From NCBI GenBank assembly GCA_032622095.1, contig CP136063.1, positions 280,605,426 to 280,669,425 on the forward strand: DNA of 64,000 nt. The letters run 5' to 3'. Of the stretch, positions 34,112-46,870 are shown in pieces. The DNA is from Siphonodentalium dalli (taxonomy: Eukaryota > Mollusca > Scaphopoda > Gadilida > Siphonodentaliidae). The translations under genes were made by a program, and so were the position numbers. The notes under the pieces were generated by a model, which ran no database searches, was not told where the DNA came from, and saw only the letters and a program-made list of their open reading frames with translations. The stretch's first letter is position 1; every line of letters starts with the position of its first letter.

Positions 34112-34892
34112 TGAATATGTCATTCCTCATAAGGTACTGGGAAAACCAGAATAAAACATATTGTTATCATGTCATTAAGTAGCATGTTTAATAACCAAGT
34201 GAGTCACAGAGAATAATGTTCGGAATATGTGTGACAAATACACTTTTTACCAAATCTGGTTGTCATTTTGCAAGCACATTTATGGCATATCAAAAATAAA
34301 AAGCACCTTTGACACCAAAGATAGTTCCATTTTACTTGAAAAAGGTCCAAACCTGAAAAGTGATTTTTTTTGCCGAAGTTTGTGATAGAAAAATCCGATA
34401 ATTCTGGTTATTTCAGTGGTTAAAATAGTAACAATTGATCGATGTGCATCATAAATGTTGTTATTCGATGTATATAAGACAGAATAGTCAATTTTGTTCA
34501 TCAACCACTAATTATAAGCGGTAATTTTGAGCCAAAGTGACAATTTTGGTACCATTGAGTTGGAATATCTATACGAAAAAGAATCCATCACTTATATTGA
34601 ACAGTTCTTCCCATTTCTCGAAAAAATATGACTAGAATCCCAATGGTGATTTTTTGGTGAAATTTTATACCGCATTCTGCAAAATCGAATTGTTTAGTGA
34701 TTGGAATGGGTGCGGACACCATGAATGGCATATTTCATTGCTCCAATGATCATTTAACATGCTAAATACAAAATAAAGTCACAATTCTCAACCAGTTCCA
34801 AACAGTAGAAACTTATCTTAAAGATAACAGTAAAAAACGTAACATGTTTCCACTTCCGGCCGCCATTTTGACAGCCATCTTGGGCGGGGAGT
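34112..34892. other. Right-arm-only segment of the foldback
   Basis: This ~780-bp segment has no counterpart in the left arm, so it was inserted on the right or lost on the left. It contains short minus-strand frames (34,280-34,504; 34,754-34,948) with no recognisable similarity. At its right end lies GCCGCCATTTTGACAGCCAT, the inverse form of the AAGATGGC words found elsewhere in the window. Confidence 0.5.
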
Positions 34893-35344
34893 TCCAATTT
34901 TGGCATAAAAAGGTGAGGGTATGTCTTAGCTTCAAAAAATATATACATGTTTATACATATGACAATATTTTCTCACTATAATTGCATCAAACTGATTTAT
35001 AGGAGAATGTCGGCCATCTTGAATTACACAAAACGTTCAAATCGGATTTTAGCGGATTTTGGATATGTTATAGGGGATAGTTTCCTCTTCAAAATGGTAT
35101 AAAAACCAACTTAGTCCAAATTGTTTCTAGGTACACCCAATAATTTGAGTTTATCGACTAGACTATATGGCTAACGCCCGTTACGGGTGTTAGCCAGAGT
35201 AGAGATTCGTGGCACGATCTACGGCACTCCATGTGTGTGTTCTGTGTATAAGTTTGTTTCTCTTCATGCGAATGCATACCGGTGCTTCGTGATCTGATGG
35301 TAAACTTGGATTGCCATTTCGAAATAAGATATATATTCCAAGGG

Positions 35345-35430
35345 TTTATGTTATTTAGTTCGACCCAGCGTGGATGGTTAATGACAGTCTAATGCACCAT
35401 GGTCCTTCCCGACCAACTGCGCCACCGTTG
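35345..35430 (-). promoter_or_regulatory. Possible tRNA-like A and B boxes (SINE head)
   Basis: On the minus strand TGGCGCAGTTGG (35,424 down to 35,413) fits the polymerase III A-box pattern. GGGTCGAACTA (35,366 down to 35,356) is close to the B-box GGTTCGANTCC. The distance, about 60 bp, is longer than in a tRNA but within the range seen in some SINEs. The parallel copy near 63,631 has a poorer A box and no B box, so if this is a SINE promoter only copy A retains it. Chance resemblance is quite possible. Confidence 0.28.
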
Positions 35431-35699
35431 ACCCCAGCCAAGCGTTCAGTTTTATTCGGAGGGATATATTTTATGGCTAATTACAAACCCTCCCCATGAC
35501 GCCCAAATCATGTTCAACGGTCACGAAATTTGGCCTGTCTGATTAAATCGTAATCTATGCATGTAGATCAAATGGTATAAAGTATATTAATGTACCACAA
35601 CTCTGTTATTTCGCATTTTTTTGGAAAATTCTTTCAGTTTCGGATTCAGTTTCGTTTAGAAGTTCTAAAGGCGGAGGAAAAACCGCTTAGTTAATTAAT

Positions 35700-36790
35700 A
35701 CTATATATATTTCAGTGCGTCACCGCTACACAGAGTCGATAGCGTCTCTTTATTAGAGAGTTAACTGTAATCGAAAGATAACTCTATCACAATCGATAAC
35801 TCTAGCTGAGTGCATGCACACCCGTCCGCTCTAAAACTTGGGAAATCGCACTAATATTGTCCCTATATACTACCGAACACACGCAGTACTCAAAACACTA
35901 TAGATTTGCCAAAATGTTCGACTCACTCCGGGGCGTACGCGTGCTCTCCGTTGGGCAAGTTGCTTTCATAGTACCTATGGTATATCGATGTACCCGCTCA
36001 TATATTATCCTTGCTCCTTCATTAGTCCATTTGAATTTGGCGTCAAGAAGATAGGGTTTGAATTTGAGTAATATATATATATATCACCCGTTAACAACGT
36101 TACACGCTACCAGGAGTAAACCGTCCACTCTAAATCTTAGCAAATCGTTCTAACGTTGCGCGTGGATACTACCAACCATATCCAATCGTCAAAAAGTTTT
36201 TATCTCAATGTTTGATTTTTGGAGTATTTTACCCCTTTTTATTTTCGGTGGAATTCGGCAAGTCTGAACCAACCCGACGCGAGCTCTCCGTTGGGCAGGT
36301 TGCATTTATAGTAGAGTGGACACATTTTGGAGGCGCACCTACAGTATACCGACGTACGAGCTTCTGCATTAAACTCGCTCCTTCATTATCCCGTTTGGGT
36401 TTGGGGATAAAAATAGGTTAGTGATACACTACTTAAATATACGTATTTAAGTTATATATAACGTTGTCCCTTTAAAAATCAGAAAATCGTACCAGAGTTG
36501 CGCGTGGACACTACCCATCAGATGCACTCGTCAAAAAAAATTATCTCGATGTTTGAAGTTTGCCCCTTTACGATTTTCGGTGGAATTTTCCAAAAGCCTC
36601 AACCCACCCTGACTCGCACTCTCCGTTGGGCAGGTTGCTTTTAGAGTATAGCGGTCAAACGTTGGGGCGTACCTACAGTATGCCGACGTACCTGCTATGG
36701 CATTACCTTGCTCTTTCATTAGCCTGTTTGGATTTGGCGGGGAAAATATATGATTCGTTCCGAATCACTCTTCCCATTCGGAATATGCGA
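35700..36790 (+). repeat. Three diverged direct repeats of about 340 bp
   Basis: CTCTCCGTTGGGCA(A/G)GTTGC occurs at about 35,943, 36,285 and 36,620, 342 and 335 bp apart. Each unit begins with a variant of CACTCTAAATCTTAGCAAAT. After the CTCTCC word come GTATACCGACGTAC-like and GCTCCTTCATTAG-like words, then TTTGG(A/G)TTTGG. The tail of the window (from about 63,860) starts a fourth diverged copy. Small frames such as 36,531-36,719 (minus) fall inside units and differ between them. The family is unrecognised. Confidence 0.75.
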
Positions 36791-38095
36791 TAACAAAAAT
36801 GATAGCGCTGGAAAAAAAACCTCAGTTTATACATCTTGGTATATGGTGTTTGCCTATCTATGGGCAGTAACTCCAAGGGGAAAGCGCGGACACACGTTGT
36901 TATCCCCGTGGTTAGTAGGGTATATCGATGCTATGCTCGTCATAATTCCGAGATCTTAAAATGATCTTAGTTTCTCTAATAACTCCGATAACTCCGCGAG
37001 GAAAATGCCGATAATTTTCATTATGCAACTAAGGCATACAACTAATTAGCCCGAATATACTTACCAAATTTTAGTTTGCTACTCCTTACACTTTCCGATA
37101 TATAGTGGTTTCAAAGGTGTCCAGTATAATAATAATGACAAATATTCGTAAAAGGGTAACAATCCCGTAAATAAACGTTAGGCGCCTTAGGCCGAAATCA
37201 GGATACCTATATTTTCAGTACCTCATAGATGCCTACATTCCCTAGACATTTCGCGTTCCTATACTGCAATTAGTATATGTAGGGAGAACACGTTCACAAT
37301 TCCCTCATGTTCCATATCCCTTCCACAGGTAACATTACTAATGAACTGAGTTGCCGCAGGGTCCACGGAGGGTTGAAGTGGTGACAAATTTCATCCATGT
37401 TTTAAGTTCTAACTTTCTAATATTATTCTTATCGGTAGGATCGTGGCATCAACAAAATACACACGTAGTGTTTCTGAATACCACATTTACACCACTCGTG
37501 GGATTGATGATTTATCTCACTCGCTAAAGCTCCTGTGGTAAATGATCAATCCCACTCGTGATGTAAATTTCGTATTCAGAAACACAATTATGTGTTCTAT
37601 ATCTATCTAGCTGAATAAACTACCTTTAATGATCTCCTATACACATCGCAATAAGACTGTTCGTCTAACGCAGTAACCTCCTGAGTATTCATTTGACATC
37701 AGTCATGTTAGTGTATATCCTTGTATAGGTCACGCAATACAACATAGAACCGGCCGTAATATATGTCGGTTACTCGTGATGATGGGGTCATTGTAACAAT
37801 GCTCCGTTTGTTTGTCTTATCACTTCAAAGGGATTCAAGGCCTTCGTATTGGGTTAATGCGAAATAATATAAAAGTCTGTAAAACAACTATCATCAACAA
37901 AATGAAAAAATACATTGACTTTGTTCTTATTTTCAGTGTTAATAACTCTTCAGTATAATGTGATATCGCATTTCAAAACCATTGTTATTAAAACATTACT
38001 GTTACAGAGGAATTTTTTATAAATGTCAAAAATAAATAAATTTTATATAATAAATGTCAAAGATTAAAGTCCGATTTGACTTTAAATTTGTCAAA
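36791..38095. other. A+T-rich flank left of satellite 3, no gene
   Basis: It contains one foldback (37,468-37,585) and otherwise single-copy-looking sequence. The last ~90 bp before the array repeat the words AAATGTCAAA(A/G)AT. The junction AAATTTGTCAAAATTAATGT runs straight into the array and supplies the TTAATGTTCAG word used in the longer satellite units. Confidence 0.5.
37468..37585. mobile_element. 118-bp foldback
   Basis: The arms GTGTTTCTGAATAC..TTTACA..CACTCGTGGGATTGATGATT face their inverse ending GTATTCAGAAACAC. There is a 1-3-bp gap in one arm and a 14-bp centre (TCGCTAAAGCTCCT). Its centre resembles that of the foldback at 28,823-28,975, so both may belong to the same kind of small palindromic repeat. 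No target duplication is obvious. Confidence 0.8.
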
Positions 38096-38520
38096 ATTAA
38101 TGTTCAGATTACCAGGCAGATAAAACAGATTACCAGGCAGATAAAACAGATTACCAGGTAGATAAAACAGATTACCAGGCAGATAAAACAGATTACCAGG
38201 CAGATAAAACAGATTACCAGGCAGATAAAACAGATTACCAGGCAGATAAAATTAATGTTCAGATTACCAGGCAGATAAAACAGATTACCAGGCAGATAAA
38301 ATTAATGTTCAGATTACCAGGCAGATAAAATTAATGTTCAGATTACCAGGCAGATAAAACATATTACCAGGCAGTTAAAATAGATTACCAGGCAGATAAA
38401 ACAGATTACCAGGCAGATAAAACAGATTACGAGGCAGATAAAACAGATTACCAGGCAGTTAAAACAGATTACCAGGCAGATAAAACAGATTACCAGTCAG
38501 ATAAAACAGGAACAATAATT
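38096..38520 (+). repeat. Left edge of satellite 3 with 21-bp ancestral units
   Basis: Here the unit is mostly 21 bp (CAGATTACCAGGCAGATAAA plus A), seven in a row from about 38,105 to 38,251. They are then mixed with 29-bp units that carry ATTAATGTT. The GGAACA part first appears after about 38,508. This order looks like the growth series from 21 to 38/41 bp preserved at the array edge. Confidence 0.85.
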
Positions 38521-41500
38521 TTCAGATTACCAGGCAGATAAAACCGATTACGAGGCAGATAAAACAGGAACAATATTGTTCAGATTACCAGGCAGATAAA
38601 ACAGGATCAATTAATGTTCAGATTACCAGGCAGATAAAACAGGATCAATTAATGTTCAGATTACCAGGCAGATAAAACGGGAACAATAATTAATGTTCAG
38701 ATTACCAGGCAGATAAAACAGGAACAATTAATGTTCAGATTACCAGGCAGATAAAACAGGAACAATAATTAATGTTCAGATTATCAGGCAGATAAAACAG
38801 GAACAATAATTAATGTTCAGATTATCAGGCAGATAAAACAGGAACAATTAATGTTCAGATTACCAGGCAGATAAAACAGGAACAATAATTAATGTTCAGA
38901 TTACCAGGCAGATAAAACAGGAACAATTAATGTTCAGATTACCAGGCAGATAAAACAGGAACACTTAATGTTCAGATTACCAGGCAGATAAAACAGTAAC
39001 AATAATTAATGTTCAGATTACCAGGCAGATAAAACAGGAACAATAATTAATGTTCAGATTACCAGGCAGATAAAACAGGAACAATTAATGTTCAGATTAC
39101 CAGGGAGATAAAACAGGAACAAGTAATGTTCAGATTACCAGGCAGATAAAACAGGAACAATAATTAATGTTCAGATTACCAAGCAGATAAAACAGGAACA
39201 ATTAATGTTCAGATTACGAGGCAGATAAAACAGGAACAATAATTAATATTCAGATAACCAGGCAGATAAAACAGGAACAATTAATGTTCAGATTACCAGG
39301 CAGATAAAACAGGAACAATAATTAATGTTCAGATTACCAGGCAGATAAAACAGGAACAATTAATGTTCAGATTACGAGGCAGATAAAACAGGTACAATTA
39401 ATGTTCAGATTACCAGGCAGATAAAACAAAAACAATTAATGTTCAGATTACCAGGCAGATAAAACAGGAACAATAATTAATGTTCAGATAACCAGGCAGA
39501 TAAAACAGGAACAATTAATGTTCAGATTACCAGGCAGATAAAACAGGAACAATAATTAATGTTCAGATTACCAGGCAGATAAAACAGGAACAATAATTAA
39601 TGTTCAGATTACCAGGCAGATAAAACAGGAACAATAATTAATGTTCAGATTACGAGGCAGATAAAACAGGAACAATTAATGTTCAGATTACCAGGGAGAT
39701 AAAACAGGAACAATTAATGTTCAGATTACCAGGCAGATAAAACAGGAACAATAATTAATGTTCAGATTACCAGGAAGATAAAACAGGAACAATAATTAAT
39801 GTTCAGATTACCAGGCAGATAAAACAGGAACAATTAATGTTCAGATTACCAGGCAGATAAAACAGGAACAATTAATGTTCAGATTACCAGGCAGATAAAA
39901 CAGGAATAATTAATGTTCAGATTACCAGGCAGATAAAACAGGAACAATAATTAATGATCAGATTACCAGGCAGATAAAACAGGAACAATTAATGTTCAGA
40001 TTACGAGGCAGATAAAACAGGAACAATTAATGTTCAGATTACCAGGCAGATAAAACAGGAACAATTAATGTTCAGATTACGAGGCAGATAAAACAGGAAC
40101 AATTAATGTTCAGATTACCAGGCAGATAAAACAGGAACAATTAATGTTCAGATTACCAGGCAAATAAAACAGGAACAATAATTATTGTTCAGATTACCAG
40201 GCAGATAAAACAGGAACAATAATTAATGTTCAGATAACCAGGCAGATAAAACAGGAATAATTAATGTTCAGATTACCAGGCAGATAAAACAGGAACAATA
40301 ATTAATGTTCAGATTACCAGGCAGATAAAACAGGAATAATTAATGTTCAGATTACCAGGCAGATAAAACAGGAACAATAATTAATGTTCAGATTACCAGG
40401 CAGATAAAACAGGAACAATAATTAATGTTCAGATTACCAGGCAGATAAAACAGGAACAATAATTAATGTTCAGATAACCAGGCAGATAAAACAGGAACAA
40501 TAATTAATGTTCAGATTACCAGGCAGTATTAAAACAGGAACAATAATTAATGTTCAGATTACCAGGCAGATAAAACAGGAACAATTAATGTTCAGATTAC
40601 CACGCAGATAAAACAGGAACAATAATTTATGTTTAGATTACCAGGCAGATAAAACAGGAACAATAATTAATGTTCAGATTATCAGGCAGATAAAACAGGA
40701 ACAATAATTAATGTTCAGATTATCAGGCAGATAAAACAGGAACAATTAATGTTCAGATTACCAGGCAGATAAAACAGGAACAATTAATGTTCAGATTACC
40801 AGGCAGATAAAACAGGAACAATTAATGTTCAGATTACCAGGCAGATAAAACAGGAACAATAATTAATGTTCAGATTACCAGGCAGATAAAACAGGAACAA
40901 TAATTAATGTTCAGATTACCAGGCAGATAAAACAGGAACAATAATTAATGTTCAGATTACCAGGCAGATAAAACAGGAACAATTAATGTTCAGATTACCA
41001 GGGAGATAAAACAGGAACAAGTAATGTTCAGATTACCAGGCAGATAAAACAGGAACAATAATTAATGTTCAGATTACCAAGCAGATAAAACAGGAACAAT
41101 TAATGTTCAGATTACGAGGCAGATAAAACAGGAACAATAATTAATATTCAGATAACCAGGCAGATAAAACAGGAACAATTAATGTTCAGATTACCAGGCA
41201 GATAAAACAGGAACAATAATTAATGTTCAGATTACCAGGCAGATAAAACAGGAACAATTAATGTTCAGATTACGAGGCAGATAAAACAGGTACAATTAAT
41301 GTTCAGATTACCAGGCAGATAAAACAGGAACAATTAATGTTCAGATTACCAGGCAGATAAAACAGGAACAATAATTAATGTTCAGATAACCAGGCAGATA
41401 AAACAGGAACAATTAATGTTCAGATTACCAGGCAGATAAAACAGGAACAATAATTAATGTTCAGATTACCAGGCAGATAAAACAGGAACAATAATTAATG

Positions 41501-44500
41501 TTCAGATTACCAGGCAGATAAAACAGGAACAATAATTAATGTTCAGATTACGAGGCAGATAAAACAGGAACAATTAATGTTCAGATTACCAGGCAGATAA
41601 AACAGGAACAATTAATGTTCAGATTACCAGGCAGATAAAACAGGAACAATAATTAATGTTCAGATTACCAGGAAGATAAAACAGGAACAATAATTAATGT
41701 TCAGATTACCAGGCAGATAAAACAGGAACAATTAATGTTCAGATTACCAGGCAGATAAAACAGGAACAATTAATGTTCAGATTACCAGGCAGATAAAACA
41801 GGAATAATTAATGTTCAGATTACGAGGCAGATAAAACAGGAACAATTAATGTTCAGATTACCAGGCAGATAAAACAGGAACAATTAATGTTCAGATTACC
41901 AGGCAGATAAAACAGGAACAATAATTATTGTTCAGATTACCAGGCAGATAAAACAGGAACAATAATTAATGTTCAGATAACCAGGCAGATAAAACAGGAA
42001 TAATTAATGTTCAGATTACCAGGCAGATAAAACAGGAACAATAATTAATGTTCAGATTACCAGGCAGATAAAACAGGAATAATTAATGTTCAGATTACCA
42101 GGCAGATAAAACAGGAACAATAATTAATGTTCAGATTACCAGGCAGATAAAACAGGAACAATAATTAATGTTCAGATTACCAGGCAGATAAAACAGGAAC
42201 AATAATTAATGTTCAGATAACCAGGCAGATAAAACAGGAACAATAATTAATGTTCAGATTACCAGGCAGTATTAAAACAGGAACAATAATTAATGTTCAG
42301 ATTACCAGGCAGATAAAACAGGAACAATTAATGTTCAGATTACCACGCAGATAAAACAGGAACAATAATTTATGTTTAGATTACCAGGCAGATAAAACAG
42401 GAACAATAATTAATGTTCAGATTATCAGGCAGATAAAACAGGAACAATAATTAATGTTCAGATTATCAGGCAGATAAAACAGGAACAATTAATGTTCAGA
42501 TTACCAGGCAGATAAAACAGGAACAATTAATGTTCAGATTACCAGGCAGATAAAACAGGAACAATTAATGTTCAGATTACCAGGCAGATAAAACAGGAAC
42601 AATAATTAATGTTCAGATTACCAGGCAGATAAAACAGGAACAATAATTAATGTTCAGATTACCAGGCAGATAAAACAGGAACAATTAATGTTCAGATTAC
42701 CAGGGAGATAAAACAGGAACAAGTAATGTTCAGATTACCAAGCAGATAAAACAGGAACAATTAATGTTCAGATTACGAGGCAGATAAAACAGGAACAATA
42801 ATTAATATTCAGATAACCAGGCAGATAAAACAGGAACAATTAATGTTCAGATTACCAGGCAGATAAAACAGGAACAATAATTAATGTTCAGATTACCAGG
42901 CAGATAAAACAGGAACAATTAATGTTCAGATTACGAGGCAGATAAAACAGGAACAATTAATGTTCAGATTACCAGGCAGATAAAACAGGAACAATTAATG
43001 TTCAGATTACCAGGCAGATAAAACAGGAACAATAATTAATGTTCAGATAACCAGGCAGATAAAACAGGAACAATTAATGTTCAGATTACCAGGCAGATAA
43101 AACAGGAACAATAATTAATGTTCAGATTACCAGGCAGATAAAACAGGAACAATAATTAATGTTCAGATTATCAGGCAGATAAAACAGGAACAATTAATGT
43201 TCAGATTACCAGGCAGATAAAACAGGAACAATTAATGTTCAGATTACCAGGCAGATAAAACAGGAACAATTAATGTTCAGATTACCAGGCAGATAAAACA
43301 GGAACAATAATTAATGTTCAGATTACCAGGCAGATAAAACAGGAACAATAATTAATGTTCAGATTACCAGGCAGATAAAACAGGAACAATAATTAATGTT
43401 CAGATTACCAGGCAGATAAAACAGGAACAATTAATGTTCAGATTACCAGGGAGATAAAACAGGAACAAGTAATGTTCAGATTACCAGGCAGATAAAACTG
43501 GAACAATAATTAATGTTCAGATTACCAAGCAGATAAAACAGGAACAATTATTGTTCAGATTACGAGGCAGATAAAACAGGAACAATAATTAATATTCAGA
43601 TAACCAGGCAGATAAAACAGGAACAATTAATGTTCAGATTACCAGGCAGATAAAACAGGAACAATAATTAATGTTCAGATTACCAGGCAGATAAAACAGG
43701 AACAATTAATGTTCAGATTACGAGGCAGATAAAACAGGTACAATTAATGTTCAGATTACCAGGCAGATAAAACAGGAACAATTAATGTTCAGATTACCAG
43801 GCAGATAAAACAGGAACAATAATTAATGTTCAGATAACCAGGCAGATAAAACAGGAACAATTAATGTTCAGATTACCAGGCAGATAAAACAGGAACAATA
43901 ATTAATGTTCAGATTACCAGGCAGATAAAACAGGAACAATAATTAATGTTCAGATTACCAGGCAGATAAAACAGGAACAATAATTAATGTTCAGATTACG
44001 AGGCAGATAAAACAGGAACAATTAATGTTCAGATTACCAGGCAGATAAAACAGGAACAATTAATGTTCAGATTACCAGGCAGATAAAACAGGAACAATAA
44101 TTAATGTTCAGATTACCAGGAAGATAAAACAGGAACAATAATTAATGTTCAGATTACCAGGCAGATAAAACAGGAACAATTAATGTTCAGATTACCAGGC
44201 AGATAAAACAGGAACAATTAATGTTCAGATTACCAGGCAGATAAAACAGGAATAATTAATGTTCAGATTACGAGGCAGATAAAACAGGAACAATTAATGT
44301 TCAGATTACCAGGCAGATAAAACAGGAACAATTAATGTTCAGATTACCAGGCAGATAAAACAGGAACAATAATTATTGTTCAGATTACCAGGCAGATAAA
44401 ACAGGAACAATAATTAATGTTCAGATAACCAGGCAGATAAAACAGGAATAATTAATGTTCAGATTACCAGGCAGATAAAACAGGAACAATAATTAATGTT

Positions 44501-46689
44501 CAGATTACCAGGCAGATAAAACAGGAATAATTAATGTTCAGATTACCAGGCAGATAAAACAGGAACAATAATTAATGTTCAGATTACCAGGCAGATAAAA
44601 CAGGAACAATAATTAATGTTCAGATTACCAGGCAGATAAAACAGGAACAATAATTAATGTTCAGATAACCAGGCAGATAAAACAGGAACAATAATTAATG
44701 TTCAGATTACCAGGCAGTATTAAAACAGGAACAATAATTAATGTTCAGATTACCAGGCAGATAAAACAGGAACAATTAATGTTCAGATTACCACGCAGAT
44801 AAAACAGGAACAATAATTTATGTTTAGATTACCAGGCAGATAAAACAGGAACAATAATTAATGTTCAGATTATCAGGCAGATAAAACAGGAACAATAATT
44901 AATGTTCAGATTATCAGGCAGATAAAACAGGAACAATTAATGTTCAGATTACCAGGCAGATAAAACAGGAACAATTAATGTTCAGATTACCAGGCAGATA
45001 AAACAGGAACAATTAATGTTCAGATTACCAGGCAGATAAAACAGGAACAATAATTAATGTTCAGATTACCAGGCAGATAAAACAGGAACAATAATTAATG
45101 TTCAGATTACCAGGCAGATAAAACAGGAACAATTAATGTTCAGATTACCAGGGAGATAAAACAGGAACAAGTAATGTTCAGATTACCAAGCAGATAAAAC
45201 AGGAACAATTAATGTTCAGATTACGAGGCAGATAAAACAGGAACAATAATTAATATTCAGATAACCAGGCAGATAAAACAGGAACAATTAATGTTCAGAT
45301 TACCAGGCAGATAAAACAGGAACAATAATTAATGTTCAGATTACCAGGCAGATAAAACAGGAACAATTAATGTTCAGATTACGAGGCAGATAAAACAGGA
45401 ACAATTAATGTTCAGATTACCAGGCAGATAAAACAGGAACAATTAATGTTCAGATTACCAGGCAGATAAAACAGGAACAATAATTAATGTTCAGATAACC
45501 AGGCAGATAAAACAGGAACAATTAATGTTCAGATTACCAGGCAGATAAAACAGGAACAATAATTAATGTTCAGATTACCAGGCAGATAAAACAGGAACAA
45601 TAATTAATGTTCAGATTACCAGGCAGATAAAACAGGAACAATAATTAATGTTCAGATTACGAGGCAGATAAAACAGGAACAATTAATGTTCAGATTACCA
45701 GGCAGATAAAACAGGAACAATTAATGTTCAGATTACCAGGCAGATAAAACAGGAACAATAATTAATGTTCAGATTACCAGGAAGATAAAACAGGAACAAT
45801 AATTAATGTTCAGATTACCAGGCAGATAAAACAGGAACAATAATTAATGTTCAGATTACCAGGCAGATAAAACAGGAACAATTAATGTTCAGATTACCAG
45901 GCAGATAAAACAGGAACAATTAATGTTCAGATTACCAGGCAGATAAAACAGGAATAATTAATGTTCAGATTACCAGGCAGATAAAACCGTAACAATAATT
46001 AATGATCAGATTACCAGGCAGATAAAACATGAACAATTAATGTTCAGATTACGAGGCAGATAAAACAGGAATAATTAATGTTCAGATTACCAGGCAGATA
46101 AAACAGGAACAATTAATGTTCAGATTACGAGGCAGATAAAACAGGAACAATTAATGTTCAGATTACCAGGCAGATAAAACAGGAACAATTAATGTTCAGA
46201 TTACCAGGCAGATAAAACAGGAACAATAATTATTGTTCAGATTACCAGGCAGATAAAACAGGAACAATAATTAATGTTCAGATAACCAGGCAGATAAAAC
46301 AGGAATAATTAATGTTCAGATTACCAGGCAGATAAAACAGGAACAATAATTAATGTGCAGATTACCAGGCAGATAAAACAGGAATAATTAATGTTCAGAT
46401 TACCAGGCAGATAAAACAGGAACAATAATTAATGTTCAGATTACCAGGCAGATAAAACAGGAACAATAATTAATGTTCAGATAACCAGGCAGATAAAACA
46501 GGAACAATAATTAATGTTCAGATTACCAGGCAGTATTAAAACAGGAACAATAATTAATGTTCAGATTACCAGGCAGATAAAACAGTAACCATTAATGTTC
46601 AGATTACCACGCAGATAAAACAGGAACAATAATTTATGTTTAGATTACCAGGCAGATAAAACAGGAACAATAATTAATGTTCAGATTAC

Positions 46690-46870
46690 CAGGCAGATAA
46701 AACAGATTACCAGGCAGATAAAACAGATTACCATGCAGATAAAACAGATTGCCAGGCAGATAAAACAGATTACCAGGCAGATAAAACAGGAACAATAATT
46801 AATGTTCAGATTACCAGGCAGATAAAACAGATTACCAGGCAGTTCCTGTCAGATTACGAGGTAGATAAAA
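46690..46870 (+). repeat. 21-bp unit island with the TTCCTGTC junction inside satellite 3
   Basis: A short run of 21-bp units, including variants GATTACCATGCAG and GATTGCCAGG, is followed by GGCAGTTCCTGTCAGATTAC. The junction word AGTTCCTGTC recurs at 46,841; 50,998; 51,922; 54,350; 58,536 and 60,906. Most of these are preceded by the same 21-bp run. The spacings of 4,157, 3,352, 4,186 and 2,370 bp match those of the GCAGTATT marker, confirming block duplication. Confidence 0.85.

Larger units (their letters stand above)
32020..35223. mobile_element. 3.2-kb foldback element with minisatellite core
   Basis: The outer arms 32,020-32,298 and 34,893-35,223 are inverted copies (TCCGCTAAAATCCGCTT facing CGGATTTTAGCGGATTTTGG). 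The inner arms 32,295-32,424 and 33,977-34,111 are too (ACGGAAATGGGCAGAA facing TTCTGCCCATTTCCGT). The right side has an extra ~780 bp (34,112-34,892) with no partner on the left. The right arm also carries a small added hairpin (GGCTAACGCCC..GGGTGTTAGCC, about 35,169-35,197). The core is the degenerate minisatellite 32,450-33,850. The copy of the host repeat at 63,414 lacks the whole structure at the corresponding point. I found no coding frame and no clean target duplication. Confidence 0.78.
31971..36270 (+). repeat. Dispersed repeat copy A, interrupted by a 3.2-kb foldback
   Basis: The segments 31,971-32,019 and 35,228-36,270 together align, in order, to the window's right end (63,414-64,000). 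Shared words include ACTAGAGG, TCCATG(T/G)AATCAGATATAC, TTTTATGGCTAATTA, TTCAACGGTCACGAAATTTG and CACCCGTTAACAA. Copy A differs by carrying the 3.2-kb foldback between the two parts and an additional ~450 bp (35,600-36,055) equal to one more internal ~340-bp unit. No coding frame is recognised. It is an old dispersed element of unknown class. Confidence 0.75.
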
